Below the pieces are notes generated by a model. It had not been told where the DNA came from. It saw only the letters and a list, made by a program, of their open reading frames with translations, and did not search any database. The position numbers were made by a program, and so were the translations under genes. From Paraglomus occultum (lineage: Eukaryota; Glomeromycota; Glomeromycetes; Paraglomerales; Paraglomeraceae), in the NCBI GenBank assembly GCA_910592205.1, contig CAJVPJ010000109.1, positions 1 to 43,806 on the forward strand: a stretch of 43,806 bases of DNA. Direction: 5' to 3'. Below are positions 20,960 to 32,151 of the stretch, in pieces (positions within the stretch are counted from its first letter, which is position 1; each line of letters opens with the position of its first letter).

Positions 20960-23516
20960 CTGAACAGAAGCTGAATATCCTTATTTGTTTGTGCGTGTGC
21001 AATTATCAAGCGTAGTGCAATTTCTCAAGAGCTTGTCGTTAAATTAGCCTATTCTTTTTAAATAATCAGGTATTTGATATTCATGTTTTGTTTCTCATCT
21101 TGGCTCAAAAAACGACAAATTGATGACAAATAGCATCAAGTGTATAGTACGTGGAAACTTGGTTAGAGTATGTTACCTTTTTTCATAACTACTATTAAGC
21201 AATGAACCTTTTAAGAAAAACAAGCCACAATTTAAGTTTGAATATGAAACACACAAGAAAAAAAATTGTCTGTGATAAAGCAGTATTTTCATTGTTATTA
21301 GAATATTTCGCAAAGCTCTTTTTTCTTGTACTCGTAATCTGCAGAATTATCATCTAGTCAGCTTAACATATGCGTTTTGTTTTGACAATTACTTTGTTTA
21401 TTGTTCACAAATTGAAAAAAAAAAAAACAAACCTTTTTTGCGCGAACCAATTTATTTAATAAATAAAACAATCTTGCTCAAATTGACTGGGTCAAATATT
21501 AAATATTATCAATTTGCTATTTTGTTTCTCCTTTGAAATAATTTTCAATGTTTTTCGTTACGTGGTAGACATTACATATACCATACTTGTTTAGATTTTG
21601 GCGTATCTTGTAATGATAATTGTTATAAAGCTACCAACAAATAATGTTAAATATGTAATGCAACACACTCGAGTTGCACGATTCGAATATATCATATGGT
21701 ACAACGGACGATCATATCTGATATGGCTTTGAACTTTTCGCACGTAAAGGTGCGTCTTTACCAAAACTGTGGTTTTTGTATACTCAATCCCATTGTCATG
21801 AAGGATAATCACTGGTTTGTTGTCTAATAGTAGCGATCGTATTAACATTTCGCTTTGTAGATCTGTGTATGGACGGAAGGTGACGCGAGTAATAACAATG
21901 AAATCGCGATACAATGAAACAGTTGCCAAATTAAGTAATTAATAGTGTTGAAGGCAGAATAATCGCATCTATATTTACGGCAATTTTTTTTAGCGAAACA
22001 ATCGGAGATGCCCGACTTTTTATACATACTGAATAGCATTGCAAGTCATTCTTGTTAGTCGTTTGTTCAGATTATCGGAATACGGAGCAAACAATTTGAA
22101 TGTAAAGGCGTAGCAATACAATCACCTGTATTTGTCATCGATATTTAAATATAACATTTAATGTATTGAAATATGAGAAATGTTGTGAATAATTATAACG
22201 AATTAAATTCATCAGAAAATTCAAAGCAAAACAAAATAGAGACAAACGCATTTCCTTGCACATGCATAAGTCTTATTGTATCTCATATATTTTTGATTAA
22301 ATCTTTACTCTACAGAAATCACTTTGTCCTTGGTCCGTAATGGATATGTAAACTTTATGCTAATCTCAGAACTGTCCAAGTAAAAACAGACGCCAGGCTG
22401 TTTGATAAAGAACCAAAGAAAAAGGACACCAAAATATATTAGTAATAAGCACATGGATATTCCTTGTTACCGCTCGTACGATATGTAAGCTACACATTGT
22501 AATCATACAAAAATATATTACTGCCACTTCGTTCTTTATAACGATAGTAGACGTGTCGCTATTTGTTCAAAGAATACAATCATTTAACTTCAATCGATAC
22601 AAGATTATTGTTACAGGGTTTTCGAAAAATAGATTTTTGGCCAGTGAGTGTACATATTATTATCATCTTGGAAATAAGTTGTATTAATATCTTACTTACA
22701 GTCTATGCGAGCATTCTTGCCAAGTTTTCAGAGCACAGTAGTGAATGACTTGTATCTGTGTAGAATCGTGAATCACACATGCCGCAATTAGTAATGGCAT
22801 TATTTACTAAGCAAACGACAAATTTTTTATGGGGGTTATTGACCGTACTTTTCACATAAATTTATGCAAATTGCTGTAATGGAGCTGTTATCCACCGAAA
22901 GAATGTGTTATACATTTCTATTTTGATAACAGCGCTAAAGTTGCTGTAGAAGAACAAGTTACGTGCGAAAAAAGAATAACCATTGTAACGATCTCGTGAT
23001 AAGTATAGATTTGTCATGATACGAACATTTTCAGAGCTGTCATACAACCTTTTTGACGCGTTCGAATTTATGATGACGACCTTTTCGAACTTGTGAATTA
23101 CTCTGATGATCATCCTTTATAATAGGCGTCAGTGAAATTTATTAGTGAAAATATTTAACAACAGACAGTCATTCCACAACCACAAGCGATGAATAAAACA
23201 GCTTCTAAATCTATTGAAAGCCGAACCATGCATACTAGTGTTCCCTTGTCTCTTTTTTCGTCTCCTTGTACATTTTTTAAAATGTTTATACAGAATATAA
23301 AAATTGTGCAAAAAACATTAACCAACGCAAAAATATAAAACGATAGAAAAAAAGAAATCTAATAATGCTCAATAATTGTTTGCCAATAGAAATCTGTCCA
23401 TGTTATCAACAATCTGTGTCATATTTATGAATGTTTATTGGCTATATACATGAAATCGACAAACCTTTGGCAGAATCTAAGTAAATGCAAAGTTCTGTCA
23501 CTGCAAATGGAACGCG
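20960..23516. other. Gene-poor stretch of about 2.5 kb between HMG copy B and the permease
   Basis: No domain-bearing ORF. Two minus-strand frames are the only candidates: 21591-21929 (112 codons, hydrophobic C-terminus) and 22862-23113 (83 codons). Neither has a recognised family and both may be chance. An A-run lies near 21416-21427. Confidence 0.45.
21591..21929 (-). CDS. Doubtful small ORF with C-terminal membrane segment
   Basis: 112 codons on the minus strand. The middle (NKPVIILHDNGIEYTKTTVL) is soluble; the last 25 residues (ITYLTLFVGSFITIIITRYA) would form a tail-anchor-like helix. No family was recognised. Splice-like AG sites occur inside it, so it could be part of a spliced gene, or not a gene at all. 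Confidence 0.2.
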   Translation of the reverse strand: MATVSLYRDFIVITRVTFRPYTDLQSEMLIRSLLLDNKPVIILHDNGIEYTKTTVLVKTHLYVRKVQSHIRYDRPLYHMIYSNRATRVCCITYLTLFVGSFITIIITRYAKI

Positions 23517-25729
23517 TTAGAATAACACATCACGCGCTTTAGTCCACAGTCTTGCTTTGTCGTCATCCTTCTCGTCGATGCTGTCATCATCAGACTCGAC
23601 ATTGTCTATCTTAGTGTGCTGATAGGCCCGATCAAAGTCACACTCGGCTAGTGGGACTAACTTGGTCTTTTTAATCACTTTGTATCCAATATATAATATG
23701 AAAAATATAGGAAGTCCGGTATATGCTGCTATTATAGCCATTACTCGTAATCCTTCGGAGTAAAAAATACCAAATCCTTGTCCAGCAATTATTATGCACA
23801 CTAGAATAAAGGCAAATATAGGGCCGAATGGATACAAGCTAGCTCGATACGGAAGAGCCTCGAGGGATCGTTGCTATAGATATTTTTTTAAAAAAAAAGA
23901 TTAGACATCAGTCAAAGCGCTTCAATCAGTAAGGATGACCTTTGTATACCGTTTTGTACTTATGTAGGAAAAAGATTACAACTGCAATAACAACAATCTT
24001 GATCTCCACAGACTCATACTCACCTGTGCGATATAAGCCCTTCTGAACCGCCAATGTGTCAAGCTAATACCAGCCCATTGAATCATTCCAGAAACGCTTG
24101 ACAAAGCAAGAAGCCAGGTGTATAATACACTATGGTCAAATATTATTGCAAAGAACACAATACAACTGACAGCGGCAGTCACAAACAGAGCCGCTAATGG
24201 GATACCATTCTTATTAAGTCTTCCAAAAAACTGCGGAGCCTGCCCCTCCAGTGCAAGATTATAGAGAACCCTTGACGATGCATACAACCCCGAATTGCCC
24301 GCAGAGAGAACTATAACAAACAAGTCGTTAGCAATAGCGGCCTGATCAAAAACAAAACAAATGGAAACACCCACCGATCAGCATTAATTGTAACGTACCT
24401 GTAGTCAACACGACAGCATTCATAAAATGAGCCGCTCCATAAAAGCCAGCTTTTAAAAAGACTAGTGTAAACGGACTCACAGCAACATTCTCATTGCTTA
24501 AAAGATTAGGGCTGTCATACGAAATCAATAATCCAATAACCAATATTGCTAAAACATAGAAAAGCAATATACGCCAAAACACTTGTTTGATTGCCTTGGG
24601 AATGTTCTTGAATTACGGGAAAAGAAATTTGATTTAAATTTGTGAACAACAATGTAGTGATATCACGTGAATTCTAGTTCACGAGCAACTAGCACTCTTA
24701 CTACTAGATCAATATATTTACCTTTTCTGGATTTTTTGATTCACCTGCAGCAATACCAACAAGTTCTGTACCCTGGAAGGAAAAGCTGGCCAACAAGAAT
24801 ACCGTAAATACGCCAGGAAAGCCGTTGTGAAACGTCCCGTTGCTAAAAACGCTGCCCAGGACCTTTGTTGGTGGGTTACCAATCAACCCGACATCGAGTA
24901 GCACACCAATGATGATAAACACTATGACAGTCAACACCTGGTAAAGAGGATTTCCCTTGATTAGTTGATAGCCACGGCGAAGCATAATCTCCAAACGATG
25001 TCATCATAGTCTTTATTTTTTTTTCACCTTTATCATTGCAAACCAATATTCTGCTTCAGCATAACCTCTAACAGAGAACAGGTTCAACCCCGTAATAAAA
25101 ACCAAAAACACAAATGACCAGACAATCGGTGGAAAATGTGGAAGCCAATATTGCATTATTATGGCTCCGGCACACACTTCGACCGCCACTGTTAACGCCC
25201 ATGAGTACTATTTGATAAATAATAAAGTCACAAGTGAGTTGCATTTTATGCCCAGAATGCGCGCACACTCGCCGCTCTTCTCATGACGATTCCCTTTTAC
25301 CGATGCGACCGTCCCATCCATAATTAAATTAACTCACTCACCCAATAATTCCAACCAAGTGCAAATCCTAAAGCGGGATCAACAAACATCTTTGCATATG
25401 TATTAAACGATCCGGATATTGGGATGAACGATGCCATCTCGCCAAGTGATGTCATGATAAAGTATACCATTATTCCTATTATAGTATAAGCAACTAATGC
25501 ACCTCCGGGCCCGCCAACCGCAATAGATCCACCAGATGCAAGAAAGAGTCCAGTACCTAGAAGCGAGGTTATTAACGCAACAGGTAATATGTTAACACGC
25601 ATTGGGCCTACATTGGTGCGCAAAGATTTTATTTCTCAAATACGATATACACACACCAATAGTTCCGCCAATCGTTATCATGGTCAAATGGCGGGCTTGA
25701 AGTTTGCGTTTCAAAGGTGATTCAGCCAT
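23517..25729 (-). CDS. Amino acid permease (APC superfamily, yeast amino acid transporter type)
   Basis: Seven exons on the minus strand: 25729-25657, 25556-25342, 25207-25028, 24937-24722, 24606-24399, 24310-24024, 23873-23517, all in phase, 511 residues. It imports amino acids with protons across the plasma membrane or an internal membrane. Diagnostic pieces in order: MITIGGTIGTGLFLASGG (TM1 substrate-binding loop), YFIMTSLGEMASFIPISGSF, LGWNYWYSWALTVAVEV, GYAEAEYWFAMIKV, FSFQGTELVGIAAGESKNPE (TM6 signature), KQVFWRILLFYVLAI, SAGNSGLYASSRVLYNLA, and PFGPIFAFILV. About 12 membrane helices are expected. The short N-terminus is cytosolic; the C-terminus is acidic (ESDDDSIDEKDDDKARLW), a possible trafficking or ubiquitination region. 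The closest functional relatives in mycorrhizal fungi are the AAP permeases. Substrate range cannot be read from the sequence. It is divergent from the BTB gene, with 340 bp between start codons. Confidence 0.95.
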
Positions 25730-26069
25730 ATTCGCATGACCACTTTCCATCGCGTTGTAATCGGGTCAAGAGGACTCTCAAGCATCAAGCGTGGGGAGAG
25801 AGGAAAACCCGAAACAGTAGATACTACCAATATAAACACTTGTGGCAGTGTCTGAAATATGAGGCTATGTTGACAACGTTAAACGTTAATGAATGCGCCA
25901 TTAATGGATATGTGTCCTACTCAAAGACATGGGTATTTGTAACTTTTCGCTGTAGCCGGTTTTCTGGTTGCAAATTTTGATCATATGATACACCACCCCC
26001 TCCCATTTTACCATTGTGTTTTTTAGAATTTACCACGGTCCTTGTCGCAGTATTTTCCTACTTGTGCAA
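25730..26069. promoter_or_regulatory. Shared upstream region of the divergent permease and BTB genes
   Basis: 340 bp separate the two start codons, so both promoters and 5' UTRs must fit here if no further 5' exons exist. An 87-codon plus-strand frame across the region has no domain. No clear TATA box was seen. Co-regulation is possible but not shown. Confidence 0.5.
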
Positions 26070-27526
26070 ATGTCTTTAGTATTTACCACGGCTCTTGTTG
26101 AAGATTTCGAAGAATTGCTGGAAAGCGCTGATGACTATGACATTTCGATTCAGGCGGGGAAAGAGATCAATTCCAAACTGTTTCGAGCACACACCAATAT
26201 TCTCAAAGCACGCTCGAATTATTTCAAGAAGGCCTTATCACACAACTATCATGAAGGGAAGCACGAAACACCCCTTGTTATAGTCATTGAAAACATAACG
26301 CCAGCTGCATTTGAGGCTATTCTCAAGTAACTGTTATATATAGAATAGCTGCATATTATCGCTGTTGTCGATATATATATATATATGTATGTATATGTAT
26401 ATAATGGGTGTGTATGCATGTATTTACTCTATATGATAATTTTAGATATTTATACACTGGGAAGATGTCTTTAGATGATACGAACATAGATCACTTACTG
26501 GACTTGCTGGATGCTACTAAATATCTGCGACTGGACAGTGTAAACACTGCTTTACAAAAACATTTGATCATTCACGAAGCAGCCTGGATCAAATCTCAGT
26601 TTTCGCATGTTCGTCACATAGCATCCCAGAAAAACTACAAATCCATATTATCATTCTGCAACGATTTGGCTAAATATGATCCCACGGTAGTGTTCAAGGC
26701 TGCAGATTTTATGCAACTGGACAAGGATCTTTTGGTCAATATATTGGAACAAGATTACATAGGGACCACGGAAGTCGAGGCATGGGGAAAAGTCGTCGCA
26801 TGGGGAAAACATCGCACGGCAGGTTTACCAGAGGACATGAAGGATTGGCAACAATGTCATTTTGAAGCCTTGAAATCGACAATCGAAGATTGTATCCCAT
26901 TGATTAGATTTTTTCAATTCACGGCTGCCGAGTTTAACGATCATGTTATTCCATATGATGGACTTTTGCCTAAAGAGCTTTTCAAGGATCTGATGGGATA
27001 TTTCTTGAAACCTAATTATACTCCCAAATCGAGCATACTACCAGCGCGAACAGGCCATAGGTGGCTATCGTTTTTGGCAAGGCTTATGATGATACGTGTG
27101 AAACGACAAGACAGGACACAGGAAGAAGAGATAGAAGAAATCAGCGATAACTGGTTGGATATTGCCGAGTCTTTGGGCATGTTTGAAAACAAGAATATTA
27201 CTGGGGTAATTAATTCGTATTGATTGGACGCGTGTATTTTGAAACAGAACTTTTTTTTCTTCATGTTAATACCGGCTAAATGTATCCTGTAGGTATGGGA
27301 AGAAAGCATTCACGTACAGAATCAAGAAGCGATACAAGAACAGACCAACGAGCAGGCCCACAAACAGGCCCACGAGCAGACACAAAAAAATGAGATTTTA
27401 GTAACTCCCGAAGAAGAAAATCATTCGCTAGGGAGAGTGTGGGTGATTTCCGAAGAAGAAAATCAGGCATTGGGAAGAGGATGGATCACATTGGAAGAGG
27501 AAAATCATTGGAAAGCTTCTACGTGA
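26070..27526 (+). CDS. BTB/POZ-BACK domain protein
   Basis: Three exons: 26070-26326, 26446-27205, 27293-27526, in phase, 416 residues. The BTB domain (about 10-115) shows DYDISIQAGKEINSKLFRAH, ILKARSNYFKKAL, NITPAAFEAILKYLYTG and LLDLLDATKYLRLDSV. A BACK-type helical region follows (FCNDLAKYDPTVVFKAADF, VEAWGKVVAWGK). BTB-BACK proteins usually act as substrate adaptors of Cullin-3 ubiquitin ligases; such genes are numerous in mycorrhizal fungi, often with Kelch or TLD domains, neither of which is seen here. The last exon encodes a Gln/His/Glu-rich linker and three copies of an EEEN-containing repeat (EEENHSLGRVWVI, EEENQALGRGWIT, EEENHW). If the last intron is retained, the protein stops at 27223. 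The first intron contains an AT microsatellite (about 26373-26403). Confidence 0.88.
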
Positions 27527-29494
27527 GGATTATACCGTCAATCTCGCAACACAAGACTCACGTTTTCGGGCTGTTTCACATTGTGTTTGGTTGATAGCCC
27601 TACTAATCGTAAGCAGAATGGTATTAATACGGTATAGACAAATGAGCAGTTGACTATCTTGATATGTCTGAATCGGTTGTGCATAGATACGTTACTGAGG
27701 CGAAAGAGACAGCTTGGGTTTATGTTCATCTGAATGACTATGGATGTGGTTCTTTTACGACCGCAAGGGCAATACTATTGCAAGAGTTGTAAACATAGGA
27801 TCGTTCTGTAGTTGTCATGGTAATAGTATTGTAGATATATGTACTTTTTCTTTTCTTTTTAATGTAGTATGAATAATGAATAATTATAGTAAATGCAATC
27901 GTCACATCAATATAACTATATTAAGGACGTTGAAATAAAAGAACTATATTATTTGCATGCTTTGTGCGTCAAAACTTGCTACACACAGTAATTGCAAAAT
28001 TTGAACACAAGATGGATACAAATTTCCCAATTCATAATATTGATTTTTGACTGGAAAGTCTAAACAAGGTTTTCGCACGATGAACTTGTGGTTCTGTTAT
28101 CATCTCGAAATTCGTAACTTCTGCTAAATGCGTTACAAAGGGGGGGGGGGCCGGGGACAAACACTTTTACGAATATGATTTGTTCCTACTTTGCCGGTTT
28201 GCATCCGTAAAAGAGTTTTTATCACAACAAATATTGGATTGGTTAATGACGCACGTGTTAGAAATCGTCGCGATTATTCGATGATTTGATTCCAAACAAT
28301 AGGGTTCCGTATACCGTTTGCCTGTCACGTAGATATTCACATACAGTAACTAATGAAACTCGAACATTGGTTGCACCTATCATCAGTTTAATTAACGTTT
28401 CTGGTTATAATACCCAATGATTGGAATATTAATGTCACAATTTGTGCACTCGGTCACACTTTATTCAATACGGTAACGATTATACAATGTAATACAACTG
28501 CTATTTATCTCCCAAAATTTTTATATACTTGAAGCGAATTAACACCTCAACGTGCAGGGATGGTCACTGTCTTCGAAGGCATTATGGAAGACTCTTGACT
28601 GGATAGGTTAATTATGATAACTTACCCCGTAAAAGTATGAACGCCTTTGTGATATCACTAAATATGTTGTGGCAAAAAATGTCAAGAAAAGCGTTATCGG
28701 AATACGTACAGTCACAAATTGACCTTCCAGGATTTCGGGATTGTCAAATTAGAATAATTTCTTGCACCAATAAAGTGTAACAATTTATGTGATAACGTCG
28801 ACAATCTTGAAACGGGTCGCAACATTATATTACTATTAATAATTCAATCTCGGATGCGCTTCGTTCATCTTGTTTCCGGGACGTATCAAACGCGTTGGTA
28901 TTATAGTATTTATTAACCAAAAGGCATCATTATAATCAGTGTCACATGAAATAATTGTTGTAAGACTAACAAACTCTATCGTATCAACTTTATCAATGAA
29001 TTGGATTATTCGAGAAAGTTGACAATCGGTTCCTCCGAACCTGACAAATGAACATCCAGTTCTCAATTATATGATACAATTTGTATTGTCCCATGATGAC
29101 CTACAGTCCATTGGTTTCAAACGATATGATATGATTAGAAACCACAAATAGGATATTGGCTTTTTTTGTAAAGCACAAGTCTAGACTTAATATTACCAAA
29201 TGTCGCAAAGGGAATAAGGATTAGTGCCACAGTGTCACAATGGATGCTTGGCATGATTTTAAATCATGCACTTGTGACCTGCGATTTACGCTTATTTGCT
29301 TTTGTTACATACTTGACCAGGGGAAGCCGATTATTTACTGAATGTTACGCTGATATGTGCGGTGAAAGGAAAATAAATTTTAAAGTTTTTTTTTTTAAAC
29401 GAAAAATGTCATAAAACCTTTTTTGTATAGTGCGCGTCATATAACATTGTGATAATTAGATTTCGATATTATAAATACAGTGCAAAGTGTAATC
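27527..29494. other. Gene-free stretch of about 2 kb
   Basis: The 3' UTR of the BTB gene probably ends near the AATAATGAATAATTA around 27873. A run of 11 G at 28140-28150 is followed by CCGGGG. No domain-bearing ORF on either strand; the minus frame at 28836-29066 looks like chance. Confidence 0.5.
29470..29477 (+). promoter_or_regulatory. TATA-box-like TATAAATA before HMG copy C
   Basis: A perfect TATAAATA lies only 18 bp upstream of the first ATG (29495). If it is the working TATA box, transcription would begin near or inside the first codons, and the true start would be Met-12 at 29528. Otherwise it is a chance match in AT-rich DNA. Confidence 0.35.
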
Positions 29495-30235
29495 ATGTTA
29501 AAGGATTGGTATTTTACAAGTTTCCCAATGTGCTCTCACTTGGAATCAAACGGACCGACATCAAGCTCGCCTACCGCTTTGGCAGCCATAATATATAATT
29601 TTCAAAAAACACTTACTTCTTTTGAATGCGATCTTTTGCGTAATCCACCCTACAACCTCACCATCTCAATAGAGTCTCTTCTTAATCCGAAGCGCAAGAG
29701 ACGCAGAAGAAACATTAGAAGAAACCCGTCACCGCCGCGCCCTCAGAATTCATGGTTAATCTTTCGTCAAAACTTTGAGAGTCGTTTGCGTTTGCAATAC
29801 CCTGACAATTCGTACAGTATCCAAGATGTCTCCAAGACTGCTGGAAAAGACTGGAGACGTCAACCACAAATTGTTAAACAATATTTCGATGTACTTGCTA
29901 AATTAACTAGCCAACAACACAAACACACCTATCCCGATTACGCCTACAGACCACAAAAGAAGCCGCGCAAACCAGAGAACAGGTGGTTGTTCAAAGTGAT
30001 TAATAAAGAGAAATTTGTGAGATGCGAAAACTGTGAAGATATTGCAAACGAACGAAACATTGAAGCGGAAAATGATGGACTAGTGAGTGAAGACGCTCTG
30101 CACGAAGAAGAATGTAGTACGACCTGCTGCGATGACGATGCATGCGAGATGATCAATTTGGATGACTATGATTTCTCTGACGATGTTCATATCGACGACA
30201 TTGATGATTTCCCGGCTTTCTGCTTTACTATATAG
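29495..30235 (+). CDS. MATA-HMG-type HMG-box protein, copy C
   Basis: A single exon, 246 residues from the ATG at 29495 (Met-12 at 29528 is an alternative start). The HMG box is at about 80-150: PPRPQNSWLIFRQNFESRLR, KTAGKDWRRQPQIVKQYFD, SQQHKHTYPDYAYRPQKKPR. The pre-box motif NPPYNLTISIESLLNPKRKR ends in a basic cluster (KRKRRRRNIRR) that could be a nuclear localisation signal. The post-box motif WLFKVINKEKF matches copy A. The C-terminal 75 residues are acidic, with a Cys pair (CSTTCCDDDACE) and an Asp-rich end (DFSDDVHIDDIDDFPAF), a composition typical of transcription activation domains (inference). It is most similar to copy A in the box and both flanking motifs. Confidence 0.93.
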   Translation: MLKDWYFTSFPMCSHLESNGPTSSSPTALAAIIYNFQKTLTSFECDLLRNPPYNLTISIESLLNPKRKRRRRNIRRNPSPPRPQNSWLIFRQNFESRLRLQYPDNSYSIQDVSKTAGKDWRRQPQIVKQYFDVLAKLTSQQHKHTYPDYAYRPQKKPRKPENRWLFKVINKEKFVRCENCEDIANERNIEAENDGLVSEDALHEEECSTTCCDDDACEMINLDDYDFSDDVHIDDIDDFPAFCFTI

Positions 30236-32151
30236 ATAAACCGTTTACTCGCTCGGTCATATTCTAATCTTATATACTATACGGCACATCAATTTGAACG
30301 ATAAAGATATTTATTTATGTAAAAAATAATAATCTATGCTTGTATAGAGTCGCGCGCACTATGTTAGTAAGATATCGATGATGTAAGATACAAACATATA
30401 AGTTTCCTGTATAATAATATTATAATATGTATGTTAAAATAGGACCCATCCCATAATAAATGGTCATTACCGTAACGGGTAACCGGGCTGTTTCCAATTT
30501 ACCTCATTTGTTTATTTATTTTAAACCCATTGTGCAACATACTCACAATCTGAGATGATTGTATTGTTCGTTGGGAGAACGTCTATCCCCGCAGCAGCAG
30601 TGGCGGTGCGGTAAACATAGAATGTCTTATGCTACTCCTACTCCTCACTCTCCACTCCTCACTCTCCACTCTTCCTCACCCCTAACCCTAACCCCCTAGA
30701 ACAGAATGCCACAAAAAATAAACAGAGACTATCGGTAATAAACTCCGCATGTCCGACGGATCGATAAAATATCAATGACGATAGAACGACTTTAATAAAG
30801 CGAAAAATTTCAAATCAATATTGATTTATATTTTGCCTTTTCGAGTATATACTGTGCGATCGGCTAACCCACAATATTCCGAGCTACACCCGTTAGACAA
30901 AACAAAAAGCCATTACCGAATTAGTCATAACTAATAAACAGCCTGTGTCCAATTTTTAATATTACCGGACTATTACGATAAAATTTTCTCTCTTCTCTAG
31001 AAGAATCTGGCAATATAGCATCCGACTATGCTTTGACAATTTACATAGCGCATTGCAATGTTTTCTCGATTTTTCACTTATCCGCTCGCCGCGTTTGTAA
31101 TTCTTGTTAACTTTATTTGTTTACACAACATTGGTTTCAGCCTATCACTCAAAAGACAGCGCATATTCGGTTAAATATATCCTTATCGCCGATTTTCTCC
31201 ATCACCCATTGGCCCGCCATCGCCAATATGCAATCACTATTTGACATACCAAAACACCACCAATTTGTGTCCCGAGGCAGACAACAAAAAGACCAACACA
31301 AGTAATACGTTACAACGAACCAATATCGCATCCACAACCCATGATATAAACCTCCACTGTTCTCTTCTATCGAGTTCTGTTTCGAGTGCTTTATCGGACA
31401 AGTATAGTAACAAAGCGGGGTTGACCTTATTTAGACGTACTATCGACTGCGGTTTGCATTATCAATGGTCAAATGATCGTGTGTTATACACGTGCTGATA
31501 TTATTTCTAATTGTGTTTCGTTCGAATGAGATGGATGCGATAGTGCCGACTTGCAGCTTTATATTGTAGTACAATTTGTGATACAATCTTGTGCCAATCG
31601 TCTGAGAACAGTATCACAATCGCATGTCAAAACTTATATATATATATATATATATATGATGTGAAAAAAGATTTAAATAAATTCTTGATACATATGATGA
31701 CATTATTATGTTGAATTAGAAACAATAAGCATATGACACGTCAAAGATTAAAAGGACTAGATTGTCTTCATCAACATTCTGTATTGTACTATTGTACTTA
31801 CGTGAGCGAGGGGGCAAGGGAATTTTTTTACTGTTGCTACGGATGAGGGAGCACACTGGGAAATTGTGTTGCCGAATTTGGAACGACAGGTGTATGACAC
31901 GCTATATTTGAAACGATAGAATTTGACCTTGTTAATATATATGGGACGCTCTGTATAAATTGTATTTGATAAAAAAAAAGTCTGTGCATACATATATTTC
32001 TGCATATAGTTTAAATTAAAGCTTATAATCATAATCTTGGAAGCCCAAACACACACACATTTAATACCATATCTTTGTTAAGCTTAATAAAGAAACACTT
32101 ATAATTCACTAAACTGTATGTAATGCTTGTCTACAGTATAGACATGTGATA
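30236..32151. other. Spacer between convergent HMG copies C and D
   Basis: About 1.9 kb. It contains a short pyrimidine-rich tandem array and telomere-like repeats (30641-30697), a TA microsatellite (about 31637-31658), and no supported gene. Small frames at 31117-31305, 31241-31498 and 31757-32056 have no domain. Confidence 0.5.
30641..30697 (+). repeat. 14-bp pyrimidine repeat next to interstitial telomere-like CCCTAA units
   Basis: Two copies of CTCCTCACTCTCCA (30641-30668) run into CCCCTAACCCTAACCCCC (30679-30696), which contains two consecutive CCCTAA units, the complement of the TTAGGG telomere repeat. Confidence 0.7.
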
